This document shows positions 54,257-62,509 of a stretch of DNA of 64,000 nt, piece by piece. A program made the position numbers and the translations under genes. Source of the DNA: Chryseobacterium formosum (GTDB taxonomy: Bacteria > Bacteroidota > Bacteroidia > Flavobacteriales > Weeksellaceae). Where the stretch lies: the NCBI RefSeq assembly GCF_026460885.1, contig NZ_JAOVZW010000004.1:245233-309232 (forward strand), in the 5' to 3' direction. The notes under the pieces are model-generated. The model had not been told where the DNA came from and did not search any database. It saw only the letters and a program-made list of their open reading frames with translations. How positions within the stretch are numbered: the first letter of the stretch is position 1; the number at the start of each line of letters is the position of its first letter.

Positions 54257-54323
54257 TGCTTAAACCTTTTTAGTAAACCTTTTTAGATTATTAAATTTTT
54301 GCAAAATTCAGCAATAAATTTTA

Positions 54324-54404
54324 GATGCTCCATAGGAACAAAATCTTTGTAGCAAACCAGAATGAAAAATGCGAAGCTCCGTAGGAGCTACACCTTTGTT
54401 AATA
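54324..54404. repeat. Tandem GCTCC-TAGGA-CTTTGT repeats
   Basis: Two related units lie 49 bases apart: GATGCTCCATAGGAACAAAA then TCTTTGTAGC, and GAAGCTCCGTAGGAGCTACA then CCTTTGTTA. A third partial unit (ATGCTCCCGAAATCTTT) follows to 54420. The second contains a small hairpin (AGCTCC/GGAGCT). I believe similar sequences recur in other flavobacterial genomes (recollection, not checked). Non-coding. Confidence 0.7.
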
Positions 54405-54470
54405 TGCTCCCGAAATCTTTTACGTCATTGTAATTTTAACAAATCAATAAAATTTAACCTAAAAAAAATA

Positions 54471-54496
54471 AAAACCGCCGAATGTTCAGCGGTTTT
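54471..54496. terminator. Bidirectional terminator hairpin before the UMF1 gene
   Basis: AAAACCGC pairs with GCGGTTTT, extended by GAA/TTC after one mismatch. It is followed by T on one side and preceded by A on the other. The promoter of the next gene starts right after it. Confidence 0.72.
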
Positions 54497-54498
54497 TC

Positions 54499-54506
54499 TA
54501 TTTTTG
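54499..54506 (+). promoter_or_regulatory. Promoter -7 element of the MFS gene
   Basis: TATTTTTG, two bases after the hairpin's T-run. It lies downstream of an in-frame ATG at 54482 and so argues for the start at 54527. Confidence 0.62.
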
Positions 54507-54526
54507 TGCAACTAATTAGTTTGAAA

Positions 54527-56005
54527 ATGTCTGAAACTGAAATTCAACCGACTCAAAATATAAAGAATAATCCGAAAATAATGAAGGCTTGGGCAGTTTA
54601 TGACTGGGCAAACTCTGTTTATTCTTTGGTAATTACATCTGCAATTTTCCCTATTTATTACACCATTTTAACGACTGCTTATAATAAAAAGGAATTTGTT
54701 CCGGAAGCTGGAGAAGTACAGGAAATTCCGGTGCGTCACATGATTAAGATTTTTGGGGAAGGTTATGAGCCGGAAGCGGTTTTGAGCTTTTCGTATGCAA
54801 TTTCATTCTTTTTAGTGGTACTTTTATCTCCATTTTTATCTTCATTGGCAGATACAATTGGTAATAAAAAATCTTTTCTACAGTTTTTCTGTTACTTGGG
54901 AGCAACGTCATGTATGGGATTGGCGATGTTTACAGGAATGGAAAATGTATTTTTAGGATTACTTTTCAGTATTACAGCGAGTGTTGGTTTTTGGGGAAGT
55001 TTGGTATTCTATAATTCATTTTTACCTGATATTGCAACTCCAGATAAGCAGGATTCATTATCTGCGAAAGGATATATTTATGGTTACATCGGTTCGGTTG
55101 TTCTTTTAATTATCTGTTTGATTTTAATTCAGGTGCTTGCGAAAGGTCCTGAGCAGGCTAAAATTTATATCAGAGTGAGTTTCTTATTGACAGGGGCATG
55201 GTGGTTTGGTTTTTCACAATATACTTTCAAACATTTACCACAATTTGGAGATGTGAAAGAGAAACTTCCAAAAGATTTAGTTTTATTAAATTATAAGAAT
55301 ATCTTCAAAAGACACGAAGAGCAAGGTGGATTTTTTGAAGTATTAAAAGATAACATAAGTTTCTATAAAGATATTGCTAAAGAGAGCTTTAGAGAATTAT
55401 TCAGAGTAGGAAATAAACTTTTTTCAGATAAAGCTTTAAAGTTTTTTCTTTCGAGTTTCTTCTTTTACAGTGTCGGAATGCAGACTATCTTCTTAATGGC
55501 AGTTCCATTTGGAAGTACAGTGATTTTCCCAAAAGAAGCAGATAAATATAAATTAATCATCACCATTTTAGTAATTCAGATTATTGCAATTTTCGGAGCA
55601 TTTTTATTCTCAAGATTATCAAAAAAAATTGGTAATAAAAATGTGATTACGATTGCAGTTATCATTTGGATTGGATGTTGTCTTTCTGCATATTCTTTAA
55701 ATAAAGAAAACCCGAATGTTCAGCTTCAGTTCTATGGATTGGCTGGTTTGATTGGTTTAGTAATGGGTGGTCTTCAGGCAATGTCGAGATCAACCTATTC
55801 AAAATTGTTACCTGAAAATTCAATGGAAAATACTACATATTTTAGCTTCTATGATGTTCTTGAGAAATTAGCAATCATTTGTGGAATGCTTATATTTAGT
55901 GTGTTTATACAAAAGTTTCATAATATGCAATATGCGTTCATCTCAATGTCAGCATTTTTTGCTACTGGAGCGATTCTGATCAGATTCTTAAAAACGAAAA
56001 TATAA
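54527..56005 (+). CDS. UMF1/Atg22-like MFS transporter
   Basis: A 492-residue, 12-helix transporter with the UMF1/Atg22-like pattern: KAWAVYDWANSVYSLVITSAIFP at the N terminus, FLSSLADTIGNKKSF after helix 2, FYNSFLPDIATPDKQDSLSA, and GLQAMSRSTYSKLLP near the C terminus. Yeast Atg22 effluxes amino acids from the vacuole; bacterial substrates are not known. Start at 54527 because the upstream ATG (54482) lies before the promoter element. Confidence 0.88.
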   Translation: MSETEIQPTQNIKNNPKIMKAWAVYDWANSVYSLVITSAIFPIYYTILTTAYNKKEFVPEAGEVQEIPVRHMIKIFGEGYEPEAVLSFSYAISFFLVVLLSPFLSSLADTIGNKKSFLQFFCYLGATSCMGLAMFTGMENVFLGLLFSITASVGFWGSLVFYNSFLPDIATPDKQDSLSAKGYIYGYIGSVVLLIICLILIQVLAKGPEQAKIYIRVSFLLTGAWWFGFSQYTFKHLPQFGDVKEKLPKDLVLLNYKNIFKRHEEQGGFFEVLKDNISFYKDIAKESFRELFRVGNKLFSDKALKFFLSSFFFYSVGMQTIFLMAVPFGSTVIFPKEADKYKLIITILVIQIIAIFGAFLFSRLSKKIGNKNVITIAVIIWIGCCLSAYSLNKENPNVQLQFYGLAGLIGLVMGGLQAMSRSTYSKLLPENSMENTTYFSFYDVLEKLAIICGMLIFSVFIQKFHNMQYAFISMSAFFATGAILIRFLKTKI

Positions 56006-56024
56006 GTTCTATATTGGCTTAAAA

Positions 56025-56058
56025 TTTGTTAATATTCAGCAGAATTACACTAACTTTG
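56025..56058 (+). promoter_or_regulatory. Promoter of the mevalonate kinase gene
   Basis: TTTG (56025-56028) and TAACTTTG (56051-56058) spaced by 22 bases; leader about 15-20 bases. Confidence 0.6.
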
Positions 56059-56078
56059 CATAAAGATTTTAACACACA

Positions 56079-57005
56079 ATGACGAACCCTTTATTTTACG
56101 CTAAAATTATCCTTTTCGGGGAATACGGTATGATAGAAGACTCACAAGGTCTTGTAGTTCCATACAGTTTTTATAAAGGCACATTGAAGTTTTCAGATTC
56201 AGATTCAGAGTTTGAAAAAAAATCAAATTATCATTTACAGAAATACGCCGATTTTCTTGAAAATTTAAGTCTACCTGAGCAATTCAGATTAGATGTAAAT
56301 CGTTTTAAAGAAGATATTTCAAACGGACTTTTCTTTGATTCTAATATTCCTCAAGGTTATGGGGTTGGAAGTTCAGGAGCTTTGGTTGCTGCAATTTTTG
56401 AAAAATACTGTTTTACAAAACATAATCCGGACAGCATCTCTAAAGACGATTTAAAAAATATTAAAGCTATTTTTGGCGAAATGGAAAGTTATTTCCACGG
56501 CAAAAGTTCTGGTATGGATCCTCTAATTTGCTATATGAACCTTCCGATTCTTATTGAAAATAAGGAGAATTTAGACAAAGTAGCTATTCCGAAAGGTGAA
56601 GAAGGAAAAGGAGCAATTTTTCTTATCGATTCTGGAATTACTGGCGAAACAGGACCAATGATTCAGATTTTCTTTGAAAAAATGAAGACAGAAGGTTTCC
56701 GTAAAACGCTTAAAGAAGAGTTTATTCGCTATAATAACGCTTGTATCGATTCTTTCCTTAAAAAAGATATGAATCCGTTTTTTAAAAACCTTAAAAAGCT
56801 TTCTCACTGGGCTTACGAACATTTCCGTCCGATGATTCCTGAAAGTATTTTCAATATCTGGAAAAAAGGTTTAGATTCAAATGCTTATTACCTGAAACTT
56901 TGCGGAAGCGGAGGTGGTGGTTACATTTTAGGGTTTACAAAAGACTACGAAAAAGCAGAAAAAATGCTTGATGGCTTCCAAAAAGAAGTGATTTATAGAT
57001 TCTAA
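56079..57005 (+). CDS. Mevalonate kinase (GHMP family)
   Basis: A 308-residue GHMP kinase. N-terminal KIILFGEYGMIED is the mevalonate kinase start motif; the ATP-binding glycine loop is IPQGYGVGSSGALVAA; motif 3 is LKLCGSGGGGYILGFTK. A catalytic Asp lies in SSGMDPLICYMN. It phosphorylates mevalonate in the isoprenoid pathway, which flavobacteria use for menaquinone and carotenoids. The next gene is a prenyltransferase 10 bases downstream, giving a functional link. Confidence 0.9.
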   Translation: MTNPLFYAKIILFGEYGMIEDSQGLVVPYSFYKGTLKFSDSDSEFEKKSNYHLQKYADFLENLSLPEQFRLDVNRFKEDISNGLFFDSNIPQGYGVGSSGALVAAIFEKYCFTKHNPDSISKDDLKNIKAIFGEMESYFHGKSSGMDPLICYMNLPILIENKENLDKVAIPKGEEGKGAIFLIDSGITGETGPMIQIFFEKMKTEGFRKTLKEEFIRYNNACIDSFLKKDMNPFFKNLKKLSHWAYEHFRPMIPESIFNIWKKGLDSNAYYLKLCGSGGGGYILGFTKDYEKAEKMLDGFQKEVIYRF

Positions 57006-57015
57006 AAAGTTGGGA

Positions 57016-57945
57016 ATGGGTTCTGAAAAAGAGAGTTTCCAACAGAAAAATTATATCCAAAAATCTTTATATTATAGATTATCACAATTCGTGGGCTTTC
57101 TTTTAGGCGCACGTTTTTTTGTGGCTGCATTGCTTACTTTTGCATTGTATGTTTCCACTTTCTTTCTTTTTAATCAGGAAGAATCTTTCAGAAAGTTTGT
57201 CTTTGATTTTAAAGTTCACGGCATTATTTTTTGTACCGTTTTAAGCATTCTGGCAGGCGGAATTATCAACCAGTTTTACGATTTTGAAAAAGACCATGTT
57301 GTAAAGCCTTTCCGTACAAGAATTCAGAGCTTTATTAAACAAAAATATTTTCTGTACGCTTATTTAGTTTTAACTATAATCTCACTCGGAGTTGCAAGTT
57401 TTATTTCTTATCGGGTATTAATTTTCTTTATTGTCTATCAGTTCTTTATGTGGTTTTACAGTCATAAACTGAGCAGAATTTTAATTTTAAATAATCTCAC
57501 GTTTGTCAGTTTAACATTATATCCTTTCTTTGGAATGATGGTTTATTATGAGACTTTTTCAAAGAAAGTTTTATTAATGGCAATTTTTCTGTTTCTAATT
57601 CTCTTATGCATTGATATTGTGAAAGATACACTAACAAAAAGTGTAGACAAAGCTTTCGGATATATAACCATTCCAAATTATTTTAAAAGTAAGAATACCA
57701 AAATTATTCTGATTTCTTTGTTAATAATTACAATGGCAGTTTCAATGAAATTGATTGCTAAAACAGGAATTATTGGTTTCATGTCCTATTATTTTACCGG
57801 AGGTTTGTTCGTTATGGTTATTTGTATTTATCTGCTTCTAAATTATTCAAGACGTGCTAAGTTTTTAACGCTCAATGTTTTAAGGTTTTGGGTTTTCGTT
57901 GGAATTCTAGCAATGTTACTCAACGGAATTGAGGGTAAATTATAG
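57016..57945 (+). CDS. UbiA-family prenyltransferase
   Basis: A 309-residue membrane prenyltransferase with about eight to nine helices. The first Asp-rich motif NQFYDFEKDHVVKPFRT (NxxxDxxxD) and the second DIVKDTLTKSVDKAFGYITIP bind the prenyl diphosphate through Mg2+. ATG 57016 is preferred over TTG 57010. Substrates may be geranylgeranyl or similar diphosphate with a quinone or glycerol-phosphate acceptor; not resolved. Same operon as mevalonate kinase. Confidence 0.88.
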   Translation: MGSEKESFQQKNYIQKSLYYRLSQFVGFLLGARFFVAALLTFALYVSTFFLFNQEESFRKFVFDFKVHGIIFCTVLSILAGGIINQFYDFEKDHVVKPFRTRIQSFIKQKYFLYAYLVLTIISLGVASFISYRVLIFFIVYQFFMWFYSHKLSRILILNNLTFVSLTLYPFFGMMVYYETFSKKVLLMAIFLFLILLCIDIVKDTLTKSVDKAFGYITIPNYFKSKNTKIILISLLIITMAVSMKLIAKTGIIGFMSYYFTGGLFVMVICIYLLLNYSRRAKFLTLNVLRFWVFVGILAMLLNGIEGKL

Positions 57946-57977
57946 AAAAAAAGTTTTAAAACAACTTAGGTTATTCT

Positions 57978-57985
57978 TACATTTG
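57978..57985 (+). promoter_or_regulatory. Promoter -7 element of the proline dehydrogenase gene
   Basis: TACATTTG; leader of about 20 bases. Confidence 0.58.
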
Positions 57986-58008
57986 CAAAATTAAATTAAC
58001 AAAAAAGA

Positions 58009-59175
58009 ATGCCCATTTTTAACGATACTAAAGTTGCATTTGCTGACAAAACTGATGCTCAGTTGAGAAAAGCGTATTGGATGTTTAAGATGATTGAGCA
58101 ACCCGCTTTAACAAATCTTGGAACTTCTGTCCTGAATTTTACCGTTCATAATAATTTTCCATTCGTCAATACTATTGTGAAAAACACTTTGTTTGAGCAG
58201 TTTTGTGGTGGTGAAACTCGTGAAGAGAGCATGAAAGCGGTTAAACAACTTTTCAAAAGAGGTGTTGGAAGTATTTTCGATTACTCGATTGAAGGGAAAG
58301 AGGACGAAGAAACTTTTGATGCTGTTTGTCAGGAAATTAAAGATATCGTTAAATTTTCTGTAGGGAATCCTGCCATTCCTTTTATCGTTTTTAAGCCTAC
58401 TGCTTTTGGAAGAATCGATTTGTATGAAGCTGTTGGAAATGGTTCAGAATTAACTTCAAGTCAGAAAGAAGAGTGGGAAAGAGTTGTGAAAAGGTTTGAT
58501 GAAGTTTGTAAACTTTGCCATGAGCACGACAAAAAAGTAATGGTGGATGCAGAAGAAACCTGGATGCAGGATGCAGCAGACCAACTTTGCGAAGAGATGA
58601 TGGAAAAGTACAACCAGGAAAACCCAATCGTTTGGAATACCATTCAAATGTACAGAACCGGTCGTCTTGAATATATGGAGCAAAATCTTCAAAGAGCAAG
58701 AGAAAAGAATTATTTCATTGGTTACAAGATCGTTCGTGGCGCTTACATGGAAAAAGAACGTGCGAGAGCTGCAGAGAAAGGATATGCAGATCCTATTCAA
58801 CCGACAAAAGATGCTTCAGATAAAAATTACAATTCAGGAATTGATTTTGTAATGAATCACTTAGATAAAGTTTCTGCATTCTTCGGAACGCACAATGAGA
58901 TTTCTTCTGAGTTAGTAATGGATAAAATGAAGGCAAATAATCTTGAAAATAAGCATCCAAATATCTATTTTGGGCAACTTTACGGGATGAGTGATAATAT
59001 CACATTCTATTTGTCTGATAAAGGTTATAATGCAGCAAAATATCTTCCTTATGGTCCCGTAAAAGATGTCGTTCCATATCTTACAAGAAGAGCAAGAGAA
59101 AACACATCAGTGGCTGGACAAACCGGAAGAGAATTAGGTTTGATTAAAAAAGAACTGGATAGAAGAAAGAAATAA
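58009..59175 (+). CDS. Proline dehydrogenase
   Basis: A 388-residue single-domain proline dehydrogenase (FAD-dependent TIM barrel), as in Bacteroidota where it is separate from P5C dehydrogenase. Motifs: FVVFKPTAFGR-like segment IPFIVFKPTAFGRID, VMVDAEETWMQDAAD, YKIVRGAYMEKERARA, GTHNEISSELVM and the C-terminal YLTRRARENTSV, which binds substrate. It oxidises proline to pyrroline-5-carboxylate and donates electrons to the quinone pool. Convergent with the XRE gene across a shared terminator. Confidence 0.94.
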   Translation: MPIFNDTKVAFADKTDAQLRKAYWMFKMIEQPALTNLGTSVLNFTVHNNFPFVNTIVKNTLFEQFCGGETREESMKAVKQLFKRGVGSIFDYSIEGKEDEETFDAVCQEIKDIVKFSVGNPAIPFIVFKPTAFGRIDLYEAVGNGSELTSSQKEEWERVVKRFDEVCKLCHEHDKKVMVDAEETWMQDAADQLCEEMMEKYNQENPIVWNTIQMYRTGRLEYMEQNLQRAREKNYFIGYKIVRGAYMEKERARAAEKGYADPIQPTKDASDKNYNSGIDFVMNHLDKVSAFFGTHNEISSELVMDKMKANNLENKHPNIYFGQLYGMSDNITFYLSDKGYNAAKYLPYGPVKDVVPYLTRRARENTSVAGQTGRELGLIKKELDRRKK

Positions 59176-59200
59176 TTTTTTCTCCTCCATATAAAAATAA

Positions 59201-59229
59201 AAAAGCTCGGTCTTCATGACTGAGCTTTT
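59201..59229. terminator. Shared terminator of convergent genes
   Basis: Stem AAAAGCTCGGTC / GACTGAGCTTTT with one G-U pair and A/T-runs on both sides; usable by both strands. Confidence 0.85.
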
Positions 59230-59259
59230 CTCGTTTTAAATTTTGAGCGAGTTTTAAAA

Positions 59260-59784
59260 TTAAGGCTCAAAACTTTCAAATTTTCCGTTTTCGTAAAAGA
59301 TAACGATTCGTTTTATCTTATTTTCTTGATTATCAATTATTTCTTCTTTTGGTTTTTCTAATCGCTGAGAATCGATTATTTTTTCATTGGCTTTACTTTG
59401 GTACATTTTAACCGATTCTGAAGGGCTTGTAAAAATTGGTTTTTCCTCTTCAATAATTTCTTCTTCGCTTCCAAAATCTTCATCATCATTCATCATCGTA
59501 AATAAATCGGGCAGGGAAGTTGGTTTTAATTTTTCTTCCGCAGTTTGTTCTTCAGTATCGGGAAGATCAGATTTTAACATTTCGCCATCACCATTTACTA
59601 ACCAATCCCATAAAATCTCAGGGAAGCGGGATTTTATTTTTATGATAAATTCTAAAGATGGTTTATTTCTTCCGGAAGTCACATGAGAAATAGAAGAGCG
59701 TTGCACATCAACTTCATCCGCAAATTCGGATGGCGTAAAACCGGAATACTCTATAACTTTTGAAATTCTTTCATTTAAACTCAT
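59260..59784 (-). CDS. XRE-family helix-turn-helix regulator
   Basis: A 174-residue regulator. The N-terminal HTH (residues ~5-60) reads TPSEFADEVDVQRSSISHVTSGRNKPS, typical of CI/XRE repressors, followed by LEFIIKIKSRFPEILWDWLVNG. The C-terminal part is acidic and flexible with no known domain, ending KRIVIFYENGKFESFEP. Two palindromes that overlap its promoter suggest autoregulation. It might be a prophage relic or a host regulator; no phage genes are near. Confidence 0.85.
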   Translation of the reverse strand: MSLNERISKVIEYSGFTPSEFADEVDVQRSSISHVTSGRNKPSLEFIIKIKSRFPEILWDWLVNGDGEMLKSDLPDTEEQTAEEKLKPTSLPDLFTMMNDDEDFGSEEEIIEEEKPIFTSPSESVKMYQSKANEKIIDSQRLEKPKEEIIDNQENKIKRIVIFYENGKFESFEP

Positions 59785-59805
59785 AAAATAAGCTGTAAAA
59801 TAACT

Positions 59806-59853
59806 TTTACAAATGTAAATATTAAATTTACAAAACGCAAATACAAATGTAAA
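59806..59853 (-). promoter_or_regulatory. Tandem palindromes overlapping the XRE gene promoter
   Basis: TTTACAAATGTAAA (59806-59819) is a dyad of TTTACA/TGTAAA with a 2-base centre; a second near copy ATACAAATGTAAA lies at 59841-59853 and a half-site TTTACA at 59827-59832. On the minus strand each copy contains TACATTTG, a -7 element. The dyads are about 35 bases apart (3.3 helical turns). They look like operators for the adjacent regulator. Confidence 0.65.
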
Positions 59854-59859
59854 CTATTA

Positions 59860-60608
59860 AAAGTTATCAGATATACAAAAGTAAATGAGTATATATGACT
59901 AAAAACCAGTATTTTATATTATTAGTAAAATTTATTTAGATAAATTATTAAACAAAATTTCCACAATTAAACTTCATTAAATTTTTACTTAAAGTAAAAG
60001 ATGAAGTAAAATCAATAATAAAAATCACTGATATAATACTTTTATCATATTAGCGCTAAATTCTCTCTTTCCACTAATAACAGGACTTTTCCATGGCTTC
60101 TATAACATAATGGAGTAGGAGACGGTTTAAATGATTGTTAAACCTCTATTTTAAGGTAACCTCTCTCGTATAATTGTAATATTATTGATGTAAATGCTCA
60201 TTGATAAACACTTTTAACAATATTTTAAGATTCAAAGATGAATTATAATTTCCTGATTTGGTACAAAAGTTACATCTCCCAATTAAAGTGCAATTGATGA
60301 TAAATTTCCAAAGCAAAATTTAATTTTATCAACAATTAACATTTGTATAATATAGTTTTCCTATAAGTTTTTCCACACTTGGATTGTTTAAGTTAGTTAC
60401 GCTCATTTTAGCTAAAAAACAGTTATCAACACTTAAAGTAAATCTATTAAATGACTTTACTTAAATTTTATAAATAACTGAAATATAAATAAATAAATAT
60501 AACAAATTAAATTATTAACAATCCACAATTTTACTAACAGACAATCTGTCAATTTACATTGTTTAATTAAGTTACAATTGTTAATTTTAATTTTAGATCT
60601 AAAATGAT
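59860..60608. other. Gene-free AT-rich region with DnaA-box-like motifs (candidate oriC)
   Basis: No convincing gene lies between 59785 and 60637. Within it are TTATCAACA (60326-60334), TTTTCCACA (60369-60377) and TTATCAACA (60423-60431), each one mismatch from the DnaA box TTATCCACA and all on the same strand. Next, 60466-60520 is almost pure A/T, like a duplex-unwinding element. The palindrome TTTTACTTAAAGTAAAA (59983-59999) recurs in parts (ACTTAAAGTAAA at 60431-60442, TTTACTTAAA at 60456-60465). The flanking genes diverge. This fits a replication origin but does not prove it; dnaA is not adjacent, and the direction of highly expressed genes such as atpBEFHAG is not clearly away from it. 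Confidence 0.45.
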
Positions 60609-60637
60609 TAAATTTGAAAAATGTAAATTATTATTGA

Positions 60638-61744
60638 ATGAATTTTGAACATTTCTACACTGTAAATTCTGATTTTCCTAATCGCTATATTTCCCCTGAA
60701 AAATTATTTTCATACTTACAGACGAATCTCAACGATTATATTCAAGAGATTGGAAAGTCATATTTAGATAAGCCTATTTATAAACTGAGTATTGGAACAG
60801 GTAAAATCAATGTTTTAGCTTGGTCACAAATGCATGGAAATGAATCAAACGCAACGCACGCAATGCTTGATTTATTGAAAAGCTTAGAAAGTGCTCATGA
60901 TTTAAAAGATGAATTATTCAGTAAAATCAGTTTAGATTTTATTTTTATGTTAAATCCAGATGGCTCTGAGAAATGGACAAGATTAAATGCTTCCGAAATC
61001 GATCTTAACCGTGACTTTCATAATGAAGCGAGTAAAGAGATAAAGTTCTTAAAAAATTTAGCCACTTCAAAAAAGTTTGATTATGCATTAAATCTTCATG
61101 AGCAACGCACGATTTTTACAACAGATGGAATACATCCTGCGACACTCTCCTTTTTAGCGCCTTCAGAAAATGTTGAACGTACAGTTACAGAAAACAGGAA
61201 AAAATGTATGGCAGTAATTGCCAATATTTATACTCATTTAAAAGAATTAATTCCGAATCAGATTGGGAGGTATTCTGATGAGTTTTATCCGACTTCAACT
61301 GGCGATAATTTCATAAAAGCCGGGATGCCTACAATTCTTTTTGAAGGTGGACATTTTGTAGATGATTATTCAAGAAAAGAAACAAGGAAGTATTACACAA
61401 TTGCTTTGTATTATGCTTTAAAAGCAATAAGTGAGCTAAATTCCGATACAAGAGGTTGGGAGATTTATCAGGAAATTCCCGAAAATCAGGAAACGCATTA
61501 CGATATTATTTACCGAAATGTAAAATTAAATACAGAACACGAGTGTATTTTAGACATTGCAGTTCAATACAGAGAAATCTATGAAAATGGAAAAGATGAT
61601 ATTTCATTTATCCCTTTTGTAATGGAAGCAGGTGAAGTAAAAAGAAAAGGTTGGCTTGAAGTTGATTGTACAGGAAAAAGATATATTTCTGATGCAAAAT
61701 ATCCTAAACTTGATGCAGAAATAAATTTCAAGATACAAGACTAA
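60638..61744 (+). CDS. M14-family zinc carboxypeptidase
   Basis: A 368-residue metallocarboxypeptidase. Zinc ligands: HxxE in QMHGNESN and the His in ALNLHEQRT; substrate-binding NRD in DLNRDFHNE; catalytic Glu in TILFEGGHF. No signal peptide is visible, so it may act in the cytoplasm, on peptides or peptidoglycan fragments. A TAAATTTG -7 element lies at 60609-60616. The C-terminal ~100 residues form an extra domain. Confidence 0.88.
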   Translation: MNFEHFYTVNSDFPNRYISPEKLFSYLQTNLNDYIQEIGKSYLDKPIYKLSIGTGKINVLAWSQMHGNESNATHAMLDLLKSLESAHDLKDELFSKISLDFIFMLNPDGSEKWTRLNASEIDLNRDFHNEASKEIKFLKNLATSKKFDYALNLHEQRTIFTTDGIHPATLSFLAPSENVERTVTENRKKCMAVIANIYTHLKELIPNQIGRYSDEFYPTSTGDNFIKAGMPTILFEGGHFVDDYSRKETRKYYTIALYYALKAISELNSDTRGWEIYQEIPENQETHYDIIYRNVKLNTEHECILDIAVQYREIYENGKDDISFIPFVMEAGEVKRKGWLEVDCTGKRYISDAKYPKLDAEINFKIQD

Positions 61745-61771
61745 AAAAGCGGAACAATTTGTTCCGCTTTT
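61745..61771 (+). terminator. Rho-independent terminator
   Basis: A 12-bp perfect stem AAAAGCGGAACA / TGTTCCGCTTTT starting right at the stop codon. Confidence 0.9.
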
Positions 61772-61784
61772 GTCTTATACTTAA

Positions 61785-61849
61785 TGTCATTTCGACGTTA
61801 GGAGAAATCTATAGATTCTTCATTTCGCTAAGCTTCATTCAGAATGACA
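61785..61849. repeat. TGTCATT...AATGACA intergenic palindromic repeat
   Basis: A 65-bp unit bounded by TGTCATT and AATGACA, with GAAATCTATAGATTCTTC and the words ATTTCGCTAAGC inside. I recall similar units scattered in many Bacteroidota genomes (not checked here). It lies between two convergent genes. Confidence 0.75.
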
Positions 61850-61861
61850 ATAATTTAAATT

Positions 61862-62368
61862 TTAGTTCACAACTTTAATTCCGTTTGCTACAAATCTGAT
61901 TTCTTCTTTTGGTTTTGTAATAGCGTCAATTTCAGACTGAGGCTTTTTAGCATCTTCTGCGTAATGTTTCTGCTCGTCGACAGAAGTTACTTTTCTTTCA
62001 GCATTACCTTCCAAAACTACGTTTTTACCTTTCAAAGCAGTCGGTACGAAAAACCCATAATCTTTCATTTTAACAAAAAACTGAGTATCGTCTTCAGTTT
62101 GAATCGTCAACCAACATCCTTTTTTGTCGCAAACGTCAACTACTTTTCCTTTAATGGCAACATTCTCAACTTTTTTGTTGTCTTTTTTCAATTTTTTTGC
62201 CAATTTATCAACGCTCATCGCTTTAGATTCTGTTGATGTAACTGTAGATCCGTAAGTGTCACCTACGATTGCATTTCCTGCAGGAGGTCCGAATTTCTTT
62301 CCTTCCTGTGCAAAAGCTAATGTAGACATGCTTACTGCAGCTATTAATAATATGGATTTAAATTTCAT
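61862..62368 (-). CDS. DUF4920 domain exported protein
   Basis: A 168-residue exported protein: signal peptide MKFKSILLIAAVSMSTLAFA, then a compact OB-like beta domain (VAIKGKVVDVCDKKGCWLTI, FFVKMKDYGFFVPTALKGKNVVLEG). Two Cys (CDKKGC) may form a disulfide or bind metal. I recognise it as DUF4920; its function is not known. Convergent with the carboxypeptidase gene. The C-terminal region contains KHYAEDAKKPQSEID. Confidence 0.85.
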   Translation of the reverse strand: MKFKSILLIAAVSMSTLAFAQEGKKFGPPAGNAIVGDTYGSTVTSTESKAMSVDKLAKKLKKDNKKVENVAIKGKVVDVCDKKGCWLTIQTEDDTQFFVKMKDYGFFVPTALKGKNVVLEGNAERKVTSVDEQKHYAEDAKKPQSEIDAITKPKEEIRFVANGIKVVN

Positions 62369-62485
62369 TTTGATATTTTTTCCAAAATTAATAATAAAAA
62401 TTGAATTTAAAATGTTTATAAACTTGATAAAAGACAGGTTATTTTTAATTTTAAAACAAAATCCGAAATCTATTGCATAATTAAT

Positions 62486-62493
62486 TATATTTG
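62486..62493 (+). promoter_or_regulatory. Promoter -7 element of the permease gene
   Basis: TATATTTG, 16 bases before the ATG at 62510. Confidence 0.55.
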
Positions 62494-62509
62494 AGCGTAA
62501 TAATTAAAT

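Noticed and set aside
54482..54526. Earlier ATG start for the UMF1 transporter
   Set aside because: It lies upstream of the -7 element TATTTTTG (54499-54506) and inside a terminator hairpin; homology starts at 54527.
58397..58800. Three overlapping minus-strand open frames of 60-114 codons opposite proline dehydrogenase
   Set aside because: They lie fully antisense to a conserved gene, have no family resemblance, and overlap each other in different frames.
59785..60637. CRISPR array or hidden gene in the AT-rich region
   Set aside because: The repeated motifs are short and unevenly spaced; no frame of useful length shows coding features.
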